Source of the DNA: Burhinus oedicnemus
Lineage: Eukaryota > Chordata > Aves > Charadriiformes > Burhinidae
Reading direction: 5' to 3'
DNA length: 64,000 bases
NCBI GenBank assembly: GCA_008921705.1
Contig: VFFE01008918.1
Location: 2,323,028-2,387,027, forward strand
In this document: piece by piece, positions 63,001-64,000 of the stretch
How the letters are laid out: each line of letters begins with the position of its first letter
Position numbering within the stretch: position 1 is the stretch's first letter
The notes under the pieces: generated by a model
What the model saw: only the letters and a program-made list of their open reading frames with translations
Told to the model about the DNA's origin: nothing
Database searches by the model: none
Translations under genes and position numbers: made by a program

Positions 63001-64000
63001 CAGCTGAGGAGCTGTGACAATTTATATTTGTGTTTTCACTAACATATCTTAAGTATTATTAGTGCATTAATAGTACTATCTCTGAGTCCACCAGTTTGGA
63101 TTAAATGATAGACAGCAATAAATACATTTGAATATTGTGCATATTACAGACAACAGTCATTTTACTACAAAATTTCATGGGATGTTAATCATTCAATAAT
63201 TCATGGCAATTGTTTCTTCCTCGTAGCATATTTCACATTCTATTGGAATTCTCAAGGAGCACAACGCACAAGCAGAAATATCCCATGTGTAATTCTAAAT
63301 ATAAAAAAACTAAGTCTAGATAAAATAATTGATGACAACTTTAATAGACAAATAATAAGGATCTAATGGCAGATAAAGTAACAATACTGTACAGCAAAAC
63401 TTCAAGAGTGAAGTGATTTTAAACCATCTGATTGTGATCTGATTTTACTAGAAATTGTGTGTTGGCATCTTTAATTTCAAGCACTTAAACTGGTTATTCA
63501 ATTTAGATGCGTCAGTTCCTGCAGATAAAGATTTAGAACAACTAAGTTAAACAGCAATCAGTCTTTTAGTCTGGGTATGCTGAATTGCCTCCTGGAATAC
63601 TAGTACAATAATAAAAAGAGCCTGAAAGCCATATAACTAAAGAAATATTCTACCTAGTCTCAGGCACTTTACCCCAGCAAGGAAGCTAGGATATCCAGAC
63701 TAATTTTCCACGGTTCTGTATCTGTGCAGAAAAAAAAATCCAACACTTTTTGGGTTTCTACCTGTGGTATGTAAATCACAAACTACAGTGCACATGGTGA
63801 ATGGTGCACATGGTTTTTGTGGAGGTTCTGTCCTAGGGAAACTATAGCCTTCAGACTATTGGCTCTGTGTTTCAAACACTTCAATTTACTTTTCTCATAG
63901 TTTTGCAAACCGTATGTCAGACAGTAGATTCTATCCTTTCAAATACATAAACTGTTTGCATAAATGAGGCAAAGAAATAAAAGAAAAGCTGCATTGTCCA
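57011..64000. other. AT-rich non-coding stretch, no gene recognised
   Basis: AT-rich DNA with short homopolymer runs (58508-58530). Frames at 57249-57458, 59123-59341, 59610-59882 and 60265-60543 carry no recognised signature. A possible LTR-like edge near 62315 is discussed in the findings. Nothing else can be supported. Confidence 0.5.

Noticed and set aside
1..64000. CRISPR arrays, operons, prophages, tRNA or rRNA genes
   Set aside because: No regularly spaced direct repeats, no clustered coding frames, and no cloverleaf or rRNA signature noticed; the DNA is vertebrate in character.

Overview
The window reads as AT-rich, gene-poor vertebrate DNA, almost certainly from a bird. The main evidence is a set of CR1 (chicken repeat 1) LINE retrotransposons with the diagnostic avian CR1 tail (short 8-bp units of the form ATTCTRTG) and two LTRs resembling a common avian ERVL-like family. 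I see no bacterial features, no operons, and no host protein-coding gene that I can support with confidence. The DNA is consistent with an intergenic desert or a very long intron.

Layout. (1) 1-4390: AT-rich single-copy-like DNA. (2) 4395-8552: a nearly full-length CR1 on the + strand. It has a broken ORF1 (coiled coil plus SGNH/GDSL esterase-like domain) and an ORF2 (AP-type endonuclease plus reverse transcriptase) disrupted by only two frameshifts and two stops. A ~50-bp antisense CR1 tail is nested in ORF1. (3) 8553-14435: AT-rich, with one possible MIR-like SINE. (4) 14436-14956: ERVL-type solo LTR, + strand. (5) 18558-19781: an island of higher GC holding a degenerate ~30-bp tandem repeat, probably an LTR or other unclassified transposon on the - strand. 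(6) 23765-24350 (+) and 26025-26505 (-): very decayed CR1 coding fragments recognisable only by broken translation. (7) 32540-34074 (+) and 34569-34880 (-): two CR1 copies tail to tail. (8) 44057-44682 (-) and 47905-48075 (-): two more 3'-end CR1 copies. (9) 48804-48823: a run of 20 N flanked by two identical 275-bp blocks, most likely an assembly artefact. (10) 56412-57010: a second ERVL-type solo LTR, - strand. (11) 57011-64000: AT-rich DNA with little recognisable content.

The genes present are dead retrotransposon genes. CR1 ORF1 normally packages element RNA and ORF2 nicks the target and reverse-transcribes the RNA from its 3' end. That mechanism explains why most copies here are 3' fragments. 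Three short intervals on the + strand (21997-22052, 28915-28950, 37470-37563) have good splice acceptor and donor sequences and might be exons of an unrecognised transcript, but this is weak. I did not find a convincing new biological system. The most useful observations are the well-preserved CR1 with its nested insertion, the old CR1 fragments, the unclassified repeat island, the tail-to-tail CR1 pair and the false duplication at the gap.
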